Below are positions 8,741 to 17,662 of a stretch of DNA of 64,000 bases, one piece after another; the first letter of the stretch is position 1, and every line of letters begins with the position of its first letter. Source of the stretch: JALEFZ01 sp039817415 (GTDB lineage: Bacteria; Bacteroidota; Bacteroidia; J057); the NCBI GenBank assembly GCA_039817415.1, contig JBCBVV010000005.1, forward strand, positions 1 to 64,000. Direction: 5' to 3'. Made by a program: the position numbers and the translations under genes. The notes beneath the pieces are model-generated. The model searched no databases. It saw only the letters and a list, made by a program, of their open reading frames with translations, and was not told where the DNA came from.

Positions 8741-9925
8741 ATGAAATACATTGAACAGGCTGAGATCGCTAATCGTCGTGCGCTTATTCGTGTTGACTTT
8801 AATGTACCGCTAAATGATAAGCAGGAAGTTACTGACGACAGACGTATCCGTGAGGCTGTACCTACCATCCTTCATATTCTACAAAATGGAGGTTCTTGTG
8901 TTCTGATGTCGCATTTGGGTCGCCCCAAGGAAAGAGAAGATAAATTTAACCTAAAGCATACGATTTCCACTTTGAAAAAATATGTGGATGCACCCATTCA
9001 CTTTGCTGAAGATTGTATCTCTGATGAATCATTTCAAATGAGTGCCGATCTCAAGCCTGGTAAAGTATTGCTTCTCAACAACCTTCGTTACTACAAGGAA
9101 GAGAAGAAGGGTGACGAGGCCTTTGCAGAAAAACTATCCAAGCATGGTGATTATTGGGTGAATGATGCCTTTGGAACTGCCCACAGGGCACACGCTTCTA
9201 CTGCTGTAGTTGCCCAATTCTTTGGGGAAGACAAGTACTGTGGAAAGCTTTTGCAGAAAGAAATTGAGTTTGCCAACAAGGTCATGAACAGCGATGAGCG
9301 TCCGATATGTGCCATCATGGGAGGAGCCAAGGTATCCGATAAAATCACGATCATCGAAAATCTGCTTGACAAGGTAGATTATCTCCTTATTGGTGGGGGC
9401 ATGGCCTATACCTTCCTGCGTGCCAAAGGATATCGAGTAGGAACCTCCTTGATGGAAATGGAAAAAGTTCCAACTGCTGCCGCACTGATCAAGAAGGCCA
9501 ATCGCAAAGGTGTAAAACTACTGACTCCAGTTGATAGCGTTGTTTCTTCTGAATTTGGGGAGAATGGAACGATCAAAGTGGTCAGAAATGAAGACTTCCC
9601 AAATGAAATGATGGGATTGGACATTGGGCCACAGACCTTTGAATATTACTACGATACCATTCTTAACTCTAAAATCATCCTTTGGAATGGTCCTATGGGT
9701 GTATTTGAAATGGAGAAGTTTTCAAAAGGAACCTTCGCTGTAGCCAATGCTATTGTTAAAGCTACTGAAGAAGGAGCATTTAGCTTGATCGGAGGTGGAG
9801 ACTCGGCCGCCGCTATCGCACAGGCTGGATTGGAAGATAAAGTTTCCTACGTATCTACTGGAGGTGGGGCCATGCTAGAATTTTTGGAAGGAAAAACCCT
9901 TCCTGGAATCGCTGCACTTTCCTAG
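8741..9925 (+). CDS. pgk: phosphoglycerate kinase
   Basis: A 394-residue cytosolic enzyme of normal bacterial length. It transfers the acyl phosphate of 1,3-bisphosphoglycerate to ADP in glycolysis. The N-terminal substrate domain has RVDFNVPL, the basic-patch segment SHLGRPK and the LRYYKEEKKGD region. The hinge has AIMGGAKVSDKI. The C-terminal nucleotide domain has WNGPMGVFE and the conserved tail GGGDSAAAI...STGGGAMLEFLEGK. It appears to be a single-gene unit closed by a strong terminator at 9959-9987. A weak -7-like TAATTTCG at 8702-8709 precedes it. Confidence 0.98.
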   Translation: MKYIEQAEIANRRALIRVDFNVPLNDKQEVTDDRRIREAVPTILHILQNGGSCVLMSHLGRPKEREDKFNLKHTISTLKKYVDAPIHFAEDCISDESFQMSADLKPGKVLLLNNLRYYKEEKKGDEAFAEKLSKHGDYWVNDAFGTAHRAHASTAVVAQFFGEDKYCGKLLQKEIEFANKVMNSDERPICAIMGGAKVSDKITIIENLLDKVDYLLIGGGMAYTFLRAKGYRVGTSLMEMEKVPTAAALIKKANRKGVKLLTPVDSVVSSEFGENGTIKVVRNEDFPNEMMGLDIGPQTFEYYYDTILNSKIILWNGPMGVFEMEKFSKGTFAVANAIVKATEEGAFSLIGGGDSAAAIAQAGLEDKVSYVSTGGGAMLEFLEGKTLPGIAALS

Positions 9926-9958
9926 CATATCGCTTCACATACACATTAAATTATAGAC

Positions 9959-9987
9959 AAAAAAACCGGCTTACAGCCGGTTTTTTT
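9959..9987 (+). terminator. bidirectional intrinsic terminator after pgk
   Basis: A perfect inverted repeat pairs AAAAAAACCGGCT (9959-9971) with AGCCGGTTTTTTT (9975-9987) around a 3-base loop. The T-run on one side and the A-run on the other let it work in both directions. It sits between the convergent pgk and VWA-protein genes. Confidence 0.92.
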
Positions 9988-10014
9988 GATTAACACACTA
10001 CATTAATTCCCTAA

Positions 10015-11943
10015 CTAATTCATCAATTTCACCTTCTTAACCAAAGAAATAAACTCTGCTCTATATCCTTCTTCATCTTTCCCTTTTGATCCCTTGGCCA
10101 TTTCCAATACATCTTCGTAGGACAATTCTCCTTTGTGATTGGAATCTCTTAACAACATTCCAAATCCAGCAACAGAACTAGCAAATTGGAGATTTTCGTC
10201 TACCTTGGAAAAAGGAGAAGGTTTTCCTTCAAAAGTTTTCACAATCAGCTTGCTTGTATCCTCGTCTGGCTTTTTGTATCGGAATTTTACGGTTACCCAT
10301 TCTTTTGAATCGGCTGCACGAGTTTTGTTGACCTTTTGGTATTTTAGTGGGTCTACACTGGCGACCAATTCCTCATCCGTATCAGCGGGAATGATTTCAT
10401 AAAGGGCGGTTACGGTATGCCCAGCTCCCAATTCTCCTGCGTCCTTTTTGTCATTGTTGAAATCCTCATTTTTTAGCATGCGGTTTTCGTATCCTATGAG
10501 CCTGTAGCCTTTGACCTTATTGGGATTGAATTCGATTTGAATTTTTACATCCTTGGCAATGGTGTAAAGGGTTCCACTCATTTCGTTGACCAAGACTTTT
10601 TGCGCCTCCAATATGTTGTCGATATAGGCATAGTTACCATTTCCATTGTCAGCAATCTTTTCCATTTTGGCATCCTGATAATTGCCTGTTCCGAAGCCGA
10701 GTACGGTCAGGAAGACCCCTTTGTCCCTCTTTTCTTTGATCAAATCTGTCATTTCAGCATCAGAAGACGCACCAACATTAAAGTCTCCATCTGTCGCAAG
10801 TATGACGCGGTTATTCGCTCCTTCAATGAAATTCTCCAAGGCTACTTTATAGGCCAGCTGAATTCCTGCTCCCCCGGCAGTGGAACCCCCAGCAGAAAGC
10901 TTATTCAAGGCTTTTCTAATCTTCTCTTTCTGTATACCAGATGTAGAAGGCAAGACTAGTCCAGCAGCTCCAGCATAGACCACAATGGCTACTCTATCTT
11001 CGGCTCTCATGTTGTCGATCAATAGATTCAAGGCTTTCTTCAATAAGGGAAGTTTGTTGCCATAATTCATTGATCCAGACACATCCAGAAGGAATACCAA
11101 ATTACTCGCTGGGGCTTCACGTATGTCTAATTCTTTCCCTTTTAGGGCAATTTGAAGAATGTGATGGTCTTTGTGCCAAGGACAAGTAGCCATCTCCGTG
11201 ATGATGTTAATGGGGTCTTCACCCTTGGGTTGAGGATAATCGTAGTCAAAGTAATTGACCATTTCCTCAATTCTGACGGCTCCCTTTATCGGTTGTCGTC
11301 CTTCATTGATAAATCGTCTGACATTGGCATAAGAAGCTTTGTCTACATCGATGGAGAAAGTCGAAAGAGGTGCATCTTCTACTTTCCTAAAGTCATTTTC
11401 GGCGATTTGATCATAGCCTTCTCGGTTAGGTTCCTCTTGCGGTCTCATAGGATCATCCGCAAAAAGCGTCGCTACCTCTTCCTCCATCTCTACTACCTGC
11501 TCAGACAAAGCACCATAGTCTTCATCTGCTTCTGGCTGAACATAGGATAATTCTTGAGCCTTGATTGGAGCGACTACTGACCCAACAATAGCTCTTTTCC
11601 TCCTTGGTTTTTTTGCGATGACGACTACTTCATCTAGCTCAAGGTTACTGACCTTCATCTTAATGGACAATTGTGTTCGGCCCTCAATGGCGATTTCTTG
11701 CGCATCATAGCCTACAAAACTGACAATCAGCGTTCCTTTTTCAGGAACATCAGCAAGGATAAACTTTCCATTTACATCTGTTGCCACCCCATGGGTAGTT
11801 CCTTTTACTAACACAGATGCTCCTGGCAAAGGATCTCCGGTTTCTGCGTCAGTAACGATCCCATTTACCGTGATGAGTTGAGGTTGATCTGCCTGGATGA
11901 GAAGGATTCCCAGCATACAGATCCATAAAAGTGCTTTCTTCAT
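10015..11943 (-). CDS. VWA-domain protein with carboxypeptidase-regulatory-like N-terminus
   Basis: The ATG with complement at 11941-11943 gives a 642-residue protein starting MKKALLWICMLGILLIQA, a good signal peptide. The longer frame only adds a TTG-started leader. After the signal comes a CarboxypepD_reg-like domain (ITVNGIVTDAETGDPLPGA...), common in Bacteroidota surface proteins. A YfbK-like N-terminal region (ENDFRKVEDAPLSTFSIDVDKASY) follows, and then a von Willebrand factor A domain with an intact MIDAS (FLLDVSGSM, later TDGDFN). The C-terminus matches DUF3520, as in YfbK. It is likely an exported metal-dependent adhesion or assembly factor. The gene stands alone. Confidence 0.88.
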   Translation of the reverse strand: MKKALLWICMLGILLIQADQPQLITVNGIVTDAETGDPLPGASVLVKGTTHGVATDVNGKFILADVPEKGTLIVSFVGYDAQEIAIEGRTQLSIKMKVSNLELDEVVVIAKKPRRKRAIVGSVVAPIKAQELSYVQPEADEDYGALSEQVVEMEEEVATLFADDPMRPQEEPNREGYDQIAENDFRKVEDAPLSTFSIDVDKASYANVRRFINEGRQPIKGAVRIEEMVNYFDYDYPQPKGEDPINIITEMATCPWHKDHHILQIALKGKELDIREAPASNLVFLLDVSGSMNYGNKLPLLKKALNLLIDNMRAEDRVAIVVYAGAAGLVLPSTSGIQKEKIRKALNKLSAGGSTAGGAGIQLAYKVALENFIEGANNRVILATDGDFNVGASSDAEMTDLIKEKRDKGVFLTVLGFGTGNYQDAKMEKIADNGNGNYAYIDNILEAQKVLVNEMSGTLYTIAKDVKIQIEFNPNKVKGYRLIGYENRMLKNEDFNNDKKDAGELGAGHTVTALYEIIPADTDEELVASVDPLKYQKVNKTRAADSKEWVTVKFRYKKPDEDTSKLIVKTFEGKPSPFSKVDENLQFASSVAGFGMLLRDSNHKGELSYEDVLEMAKGSKGKDEEGYRAEFISLVKKVKLMN

Positions 11944-12068
11944 GTTGTAATTGTTATTGCTCTTTGGGGAAAAGAGCGAGGTAGAATTCAGATTCCACAA
12001 AAATCACAACAGAAAGTATCCCACTACCCAAAAGTAACAGGCCATTAACCTAAGAAATATAAAACGAA

Positions 12069-14249
12069 TTAGAGGTTGAGGTTCTTCATGTCCACCTTAT
12101 TCAGAATAGCGCCCATCAATTGGTTGCTATGGTCCCTAAGGAAGTTGATGGATGCCTTGTCTTGTTGGTTGATTCCTCGATCAGCGGAGAAAACAGGTAC
12201 AACCATGGAGGCATATTTGAGGAGTTCTTTGGAATCTGCATAGCCATTCAGTTCTGGGCCTTCCATGATCACAAAGTCATAGTCCTCGTTTAGCTTGTTC
12301 AATAATTCGGTAAACTTTTCGTCCGGAAGCACCTCAGAAGGAGAGAGGTTTCCTCCTTCACATCCAATCATGTCTACCCCGTCAAATAGCGTGGGGGAAA
12401 CCAGTTTTCTACGAGAAATCTCTTCATTTAGGAATTTCTCAAGGGAAGGATTGGCCCCGATGATTTGGGTAAGGGAGTTATTTTTGAAGTTGGTGTCCAT
12501 GATTAGGACTTTCTTCCCATTTAAACTGAGAGAATAAGCCAAGGATACCAATAAGGAGGTTTTTCCTGAACCTGACTTGGTAGAGGTAACCAGAATATTC
12601 TTGGGCGCCTGCTCAACAATCTCAAAGCGAATTTTCCTCAAAAGTTGCTTATAAGTTTCTAGGCTTTTGTTTTTATGCGTCTCATTGAAGAGCGAAATCA
12701 GATCGAGGTTGTTGGTATTCAATTCATTCAGGGTTCCTAGTAAAGGAAGGCCTGTTAAGGAAGTAAACTGGGAGGGAAACTTCACAGAAGTATCCATGTA
12801 TTCCAAAACGAAGGGCACCAAAATCCCCAATGACAAAGCGACCAATCCTGCCAGAATCGACAGTAGGAATATATTGGAGGGTTCTGGTTCAACCGGAGGC
12901 TGTACAAAGGCAACCTGGGTGATATTTTCGAGTCTAATTCCCTGAGAGGTAAGCTCCGCCTCATTTAGCTTCGCCAAACTTACCAGATATACATCTCTTG
13001 CCCTTTCTACCTCTTGGGCGTAAACAGAGCCTTCTTCGTCCAACTTGCCATAGCTACCAGGTTCTCGGCTCATTCTACGGAGTTCCATGTTGATGGCCTT
13101 GGCCCGGTCACGGTATAGTTCAACTTCAACTTGCTTGGCAATGGCTTCTACGAGTCTTTGTTCATTTTGCAGGCCCGGATTCATTTTTCGGCCTACCACG
13201 AGCATTTCTTCTTCTATGTTTCCTCCTAGCAATTCTAGTGAATCTAGCGCCACCCGATCTTCAAATCCCGAGGCTACAAAGCGGTAGTTGGAGCGTGCAA
13301 ACTTTTCAAACAGTCCAGCTAAATCCTGATCCGTTTCCAAGTTTACATTGGTAAAGTACGCCTGACCAGAAACAGGGAGATTCAAGTTTGCTTGGGTCAA
13401 CATTCCCTCCACAATGGTTTCTGCTTCCTGTCTAGCTGTATTCGCTTTTTCCCTTTCAATCTCCAGACGCTCGATGCGCTCGAAGAGATCGTTCATGTTG
13501 TTGTTGACCTTCGTAATTCCGTTTTGGGTACGGTAGTTCTCCCATTCCCTCAACTTCTGTAGCAGATTGGCTTTGTTCACCTTAACCTGTCTGTTGTAAA
13601 ATTCAATGGAGTTATTGGACTGCTCTGCACGGTTGAAGGAGTGGTATCTGATAAATTCTTGGCAGAGGGTGTTGGCGACAAACTGTGATAGAAATGGGCT
13701 TTCAGAACTATAGCTTATGTTGATTAAGTCCGTTCCAGGCATACGGCCTACCGAAAGGGTGGATCGAAGCGACTGAGGATCATAGCCCATTCTCTTCAAC
13801 ATGGTCATATGCTTCTCATCAATCTCGTTGGTGGTTTTGAGCGTTTGAAGAGAATCTAATTTTTCTTGAAAATTTCTTCTTGCCTTTTCTAGTTCAGATG
13901 GGGAAAACTCGCTATTGAGTTCATTTCTCGAGCGGAAAGGTGCGTTTTTCTGCAGGTCGTGCAAGAAGAGCTGATAGGACACCTGAATCAATACCAAGGG
14001 ATTCTTGATGGTCTCTTCCAGGTTCTTCAATCTTGTTTCCAACTCATATCTTGGCAGTGGACGATCACTTTCGCCAAGACTAATAGGGTCTTTATAATCT
14101 GCCAAGCCAGTACTTAGCTGAGCAGACACCTTGTACACATCGGGGGCCTGCCTTGCGATCAAATAAGTCGTAGCAATAGCCACACCTGTGATAGCAAGGA
14201 TGATCCACTTTCTTCTTGAAAGTACCCGCAAAAAATTTTTTAGGTCCAT
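12069..14249 (-). CDS. Wzc-like polysaccharide chain-length/tyrosine-kinase-type protein
   Basis: A 726-residue inner-membrane protein. It has an N-terminal Wzz segment with a first membrane helix near residues 15-33, a long periplasmic coiled coil (about 90-450) and a second membrane helix near 475-500. A cytoplasmic BY-kinase-like ATPase domain follows, with Walker A STKSGSGKT (Lys near 563) and Walker A' VLIMDTNF. Such proteins control export and length of capsule or exopolysaccharide. Two things are odd. The usual Asp of the Walker B motif appears as Glu (FVIMEGPE), and the C-terminus (KVDMKNLNL) has no tyrosine cluster. Autokinase activity is therefore doubtful. No glycosyltransferase or export gene lies nearby except the related Wzz gene upstream. 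Confidence 0.85.
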   Translation of the reverse strand: MDLKNFLRVLSRRKWIILAITGVAIATTYLIARQAPDVYKVSAQLSTGLADYKDPISLGESDRPLPRYELETRLKNLEETIKNPLVLIQVSYQLFLHDLQKNAPFRSRNELNSEFSPSELEKARRNFQEKLDSLQTLKTTNEIDEKHMTMLKRMGYDPQSLRSTLSVGRMPGTDLINISYSSESPFLSQFVANTLCQEFIRYHSFNRAEQSNNSIEFYNRQVKVNKANLLQKLREWENYRTQNGITKVNNNMNDLFERIERLEIEREKANTARQEAETIVEGMLTQANLNLPVSGQAYFTNVNLETDQDLAGLFEKFARSNYRFVASGFEDRVALDSLELLGGNIEEEMLVVGRKMNPGLQNEQRLVEAIAKQVEVELYRDRAKAINMELRRMSREPGSYGKLDEEGSVYAQEVERARDVYLVSLAKLNEAELTSQGIRLENITQVAFVQPPVEPEPSNIFLLSILAGLVALSLGILVPFVLEYMDTSVKFPSQFTSLTGLPLLGTLNELNTNNLDLISLFNETHKNKSLETYKQLLRKIRFEIVEQAPKNILVTSTKSGSGKTSLLVSLAYSLSLNGKKVLIMDTNFKNNSLTQIIGANPSLEKFLNEEISRRKLVSPTLFDGVDMIGCEGGNLSPSEVLPDEKFTELLNKLNEDYDFVIMEGPELNGYADSKELLKYASMVVPVFSADRGINQQDKASINFLRDHSNQLMGAILNKVDMKNLNL

Positions 14250-14349
14250 GTACGATTTCTATAGCGCTCAAATAATGTAATTCTGACTCGAATTAAAAGT
14301 TTTTGTAGGAATGAATCCCTCCCAAGAAAATATTTAATGTTTAAAATAG

Positions 14350-15609
14350 TTATTCTTTTTTTGCCTCGATAAGCTTAGGTTTTTCCTCTTTCTCGGAAGT
14401 TCCCAAATTAAACAGTTTTATCACTCTCAATTGCCCTAGGAAAATCACCCAGAGCAACAAACTCGCCACCCCACTCTGTAATGCGATCAACAAACTAGCA
14501 TAAGGCGAAGGATGTCTAGTCTTTCCCTTCACAACCTGAATCAACAACCTATCGACATAAAACAAAGCCAATTGAATCTTCTCTTTGTCTTTTTCTAATT
14601 GATGAAGTTCTGTATTCATGCTTGAAGAAGAGTCCAGATATGGAGCCAACAATTCTGTTTCCCTTTCCTCAACCTGCACATGTAGTTGCGCAATTTGTTG
14701 ATTCATGACTTCCATGCGGCGCTCACTTTCCCCGAGTTGCTGATTCAATTCATTCATTTTGGTTTGGTCCAATGGCACCTTCTTCCGAACCCTTTCCAGG
14801 TCCTTTTTCAATGCCTTTTGACGATCAATTTCCTGTTGTTTGGTAGACTCCATTCTGTTGATCCGCCTCTCAAAGTTCCAGATTTTTTCGTCTGATAACC
14901 TTTCCAGCAACCTTTCGCGACTTAAAGTATCCTGTTGATTTTGGTCTAGGTCCTTTTTTGTTTCTTCCATCCTACTATTGACCACCATCAACAAATCCTC
15001 CAAGCGCTCGGTTTCCTTGTATGAAATGTATTTGATAAACTCTTCACACATGGTGTTGACCATAAATCCAGACATATCTGGGGTAAGCCCATTGGCCTGA
15101 ATCTGAATTAAGTTGATTCCTGGGACCTGTGTAATGGAAATTTCTCCTCGAATATCATTGGGGAGGAACCGCATTTCCTTCAACATTTGATAGACCTCAT
15201 CGTCCTTATCTGGCTTCAATTCAACATATTGCTTGAGTCTATATTTCAGGTCATTTTCCACTTCCTTCATTTCTGTCTCATTCATCTCTTTCAAGATTCG
15301 ATGACTTTTAAAAGGAGCATTGGTCAGGTCATGTATCCCCAATCTATAGGATAATAAGGAAATGGCTTTGGAAGAGGATGCCTCAACTATAAGTTCTTGC
15401 ACTCTCTTATTGAGGGTAAATTCACGAGACAAACTGGTAGAGTCCTTATAAGGATCTAGCCAAAGTGCCTCATTGACTTGGATTTGCGCCTCTGAGGTGT
15501 AAGCAGACTGGAAGGCTTGAAAAACGAGGTATGTGATTCCACCTATTAAAAGGGGAATAAACACGATCGTAAAAAATTTAGATAGTATACCCGGAATTCC
15601 AATCCTCAT
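14350..15609 (-). CDS. Wzz-domain chain-length determinant protein without kinase domain
   Basis: A 419-residue membrane protein with an N-terminal helix (about residues 10-30), a Wzz-like first domain, a long Glu/Lys/Gln-rich coiled coil (about 220-345) and a C-terminal helix near 375-395. It keeps the ISITQVPGINLIQIQ region, which parallels the LSVGRMPGTDLINISY region of the neighbouring Wzc-like protein, so the two are paralogues. It lacks any ATPase domain. It lies 100 bases upstream of the Wzc-like gene on the same strand and may form a complex with it. A polysaccharide export role is inferred from the family only. Confidence 0.78.
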   Translation of the reverse strand: MRIGIPGILSKFFTIVFIPLLIGGITYLVFQAFQSAYTSEAQIQVNEALWLDPYKDSTSLSREFTLNKRVQELIVEASSSKAISLLSYRLGIHDLTNAPFKSHRILKEMNETEMKEVENDLKYRLKQYVELKPDKDDEVYQMLKEMRFLPNDIRGEISITQVPGINLIQIQANGLTPDMSGFMVNTMCEEFIKYISYKETERLEDLLMVVNSRMEETKKDLDQNQQDTLSRERLLERLSDEKIWNFERRINRMESTKQQEIDRQKALKKDLERVRKKVPLDQTKMNELNQQLGESERRMEVMNQQIAQLHVQVEERETELLAPYLDSSSSMNTELHQLEKDKEKIQLALFYVDRLLIQVVKGKTRHPSPYASLLIALQSGVASLLLWVIFLGQLRVIKLFNLGTSEKEEKPKLIEAKKE

Positions 15610-15756
15610 GTTCAGGTCCGTTATGGAGCCGTCAAAGACCTTTGATCGCCTTCCATGTGAAAGTACAATTTCTTGGGGGAATCTTCATATGCCTAAGTCC
15701 GAACAGCTATTTGGACTGAATTCATTTGTAAGAATATCAGTCCAAATGGTCTCCAT

Positions 15757-16653
15757 TCAGAATGGCAACGGAGTTCCCTCACGCTGAGTTACTTGACGGA
15801 ATAAGGCTTGAATTTTTTGGGTTAATGGCCCAGCTTCATTTCCAATTTTTCTTCCATCAATCTCCAATACTGGGCTCAATTCGCCCATTGTACCAGTTGT
15901 AAAGACCTCATCAGCCGTCTGAAATTCGGAAACAGAAATATTCCTTTCCTCTAAAGGTATACGATTATCTCGCGCAATTTCCATCACCAGCCTCCTTGTA
16001 ATTCCAGGTAAGCAAGCATGGGGAAGGGGTGTATGTAAAACGCCTTTTTTGATCATAAATACATTGGTAGCATTGGTCTCAGCCACAAATCCATTCAAAT
16101 CCAACATCAGGGCATCATCAACACCAGCGAGATTGGCTTCAACCTTAGCCAGGATATTATTGATCAAGTTATTATGATGAATTTTTGAGTCTATACTAGA
16201 AGGAGAATTACGTCTAATAGATGAGGTTACCAAGCGAATACCTTGCTTATCATAAATGGGAGGTTTCCATTCCGCTAGAATAATCAAGCAGCTTCCAAAT
16301 TGATTGAGTCTTGGATCCATCCCAGAGGTAGTTTTTTCCCCTCTAGAAAGGGTCATTCTGATGTGCACATTATCGCGCATCTCATTGGCTTTCAGCGTTT
16401 CAAAAATAGCCTCCTTTACCTCTTCCCTGCTGGGAATATGATCAAAAGCCATTGCCTTGGCCGAATCCATCAACCTGTCTAAGTGTTGATCGAGCGAAAA
16501 AATTCTACCATCATAGACCCTTAGTCCTTCCCAAACGGCATCTCCCCCTTGTACGGTGGAATCGAATACGCTTACCTTGGCTTCAGCCCTTGGTAGCAGT
16601 TCACCGCCAACATAAACTTGGATGTCAGCATTCTTTGGATTGTAGGTTTGCAT
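15757..16653 (-). CDS. class IV aminotransferase (branched-chain/D-amino-acid type)
   Basis: A 298-residue PLP enzyme of fold type IV, related to branched-chain amino acid aminotransferase, D-alanine aminotransferase and aminodeoxychorismate lyase. The Schiff-base Lys is in SSIDSKIHHNN (around residue 158). The cofactor-binding Glu is in GFVAETNATNVF, and the phosphate-binding segment is TTGTMGELSPV. The LPGITR stretch also matches the family. It is probably cytosolic. The gene lies 47 bases downstream of a sulfotransferase-like gene on the same strand. In plants, proteins annotated as branched-chain aminotransferase-like fuse the same two parts, which supports a shared pathway. The substrate cannot be told from sequence. 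Confidence 0.88.
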   Translation of the reverse strand: MQTYNPKNADIQVYVGGELLPRAEAKVSVFDSTVQGGDAVWEGLRVYDGRIFSLDQHLDRLMDSAKAMAFDHIPSREEVKEAIFETLKANEMRDNVHIRMTLSRGEKTTSGMDPRLNQFGSCLIILAEWKPPIYDKQGIRLVTSSIRRNSPSSIDSKIHHNNLINNILAKVEANLAGVDDALMLDLNGFVAETNATNVFMIKKGVLHTPLPHACLPGITRRLVMEIARDNRIPLEERNISVSEFQTADEVFTTGTMGELSPVLEIDGRKIGNEAGPLTQKIQALFRQVTQREGTPLPF

Positions 16654-16700
16654 TCAGTGGATAGTATTTAAGGGGTGAAATTTCAAGGGGATCTACTAGT

Positions 16701-17429
16701 TTAGGCCTTAATCGCCTCTTTAAACATCCTTTCATAGAAAGGCATCGCTTCTTCAACCAAGGGTCTTAAATCCTCATGAACCATTACTTTCTTAGGTGCC
16801 CAAGGCTTGAAACCCGTAGATTGATGAACGTTATGATACCAGTAAGGCGCCCAAGTTCCATCCTCAGGCCGCACACCTGCTTCCCATTGAAGCATGTTTC
16901 CCTGAAAAGGAATACCTAGACGCTGGCACATTTCGTCTAGCACTTTTTTAGGATTTTTCAAGACTTCATTGCCATCTAACACCAGGGTCTTCTTGCCTAA
17001 CTTCTTTACCATGTCGAATAGCATACACTGTTTGGCAATGGCAATATCAGCAAGTTGGGGATGACGAATCACCTTCGAAAAGGAGGCCACTACCTGATCG
17101 GGCCTTCGAATGAGAAAAATGTGGTCCATTCCTGCCATAAAACCGTCAGAATTAAGCTCCACATAGTGCTGTCCCATGTTCTTTAGGAATAACAAAGGTT
17201 TCTCCTCCTCCCTTTGCAGAAACCCTTCCATAATGGCTTGTCCATCATTTGAATAGGCATTAAGGGTTTCTTCCCTTCCCGGATGGTCCAATCCAGTATG
17301 ATGGAGATAATGGGCATACAAGGGCTCATCCACCACCTTGGTATCAAGCCTTTGCGCAAAGCTATACATCAGGGTAGTGGAAATATTCCGGGGTCCAGCC
17401 CACATGTTAATGATTCTGGGAACTGCCAT
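16701..17429 (-). CDS. sulfotransferase-like P-loop protein
   Basis: A 242-residue cytosolic protein. Its N-terminus, INMWAGPRNISTTLMYSFAQ, carries the 5'-phosphosulfate-binding loop pattern of PAPS-dependent sulfotransferases (GPRNISTT). It is followed by VVDEPLYAHYL and, later, IFLIRRPDQVVASF, corresponding to the 3'-phosphate-binding Arg/Ser region. No general-base His is obvious, so another nucleotide-dependent activity is possible. It lies directly upstream of the class IV aminotransferase gene, in the same order as the two halves of the plant fusion proteins. The divergent hybrid kinase gene begins 233 bases away on the other strand. Confidence 0.75.
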   Translation of the reverse strand: MAVPRIINMWAGPRNISTTLMYSFAQRLDTKVVDEPLYAHYLHHTGLDHPGREETLNAYSNDGQAIMEGFLQREEEKPLLFLKNMGQHYVELNSDGFMAGMDHIFLIRRPDQVVASFSKVIRHPQLADIAIAKQCMLFDMVKKLGKKTLVLDGNEVLKNPKKVLDEMCQRLGIPFQGNMLQWEAGVRPEDGTWAPYWYHNVHQSTGFKPWAPKKVMVHEDLRPLVEEAMPFYERMFKEAIKA

Positions 17430-17662
17430 ATTAATTCATGCATGAATAAGCATCCATATTTATACATTTTCTAAGAAAGAATTCAACAGCTAGTAGGAAG
17501 AATTGGGAATGACACGATAAAAAAAAGGCATAAATGGCTAATAGAAGGACTTTATTCTGGAGCTACTTAGCAGATTATCATAAAAAAATATGTAAGGCTT
17601 TGAGATATAAACGCATCCATTTATTAATGGAAATATGTACTTTCCAATGATTATAACGATTA

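Noticed and set aside
12001..12068. Possible terminator between the VWA and Wzc-like genes
   Set aside because: No stable hairpin with T-run could be drawn; the two genes are co-directional and may be read through.
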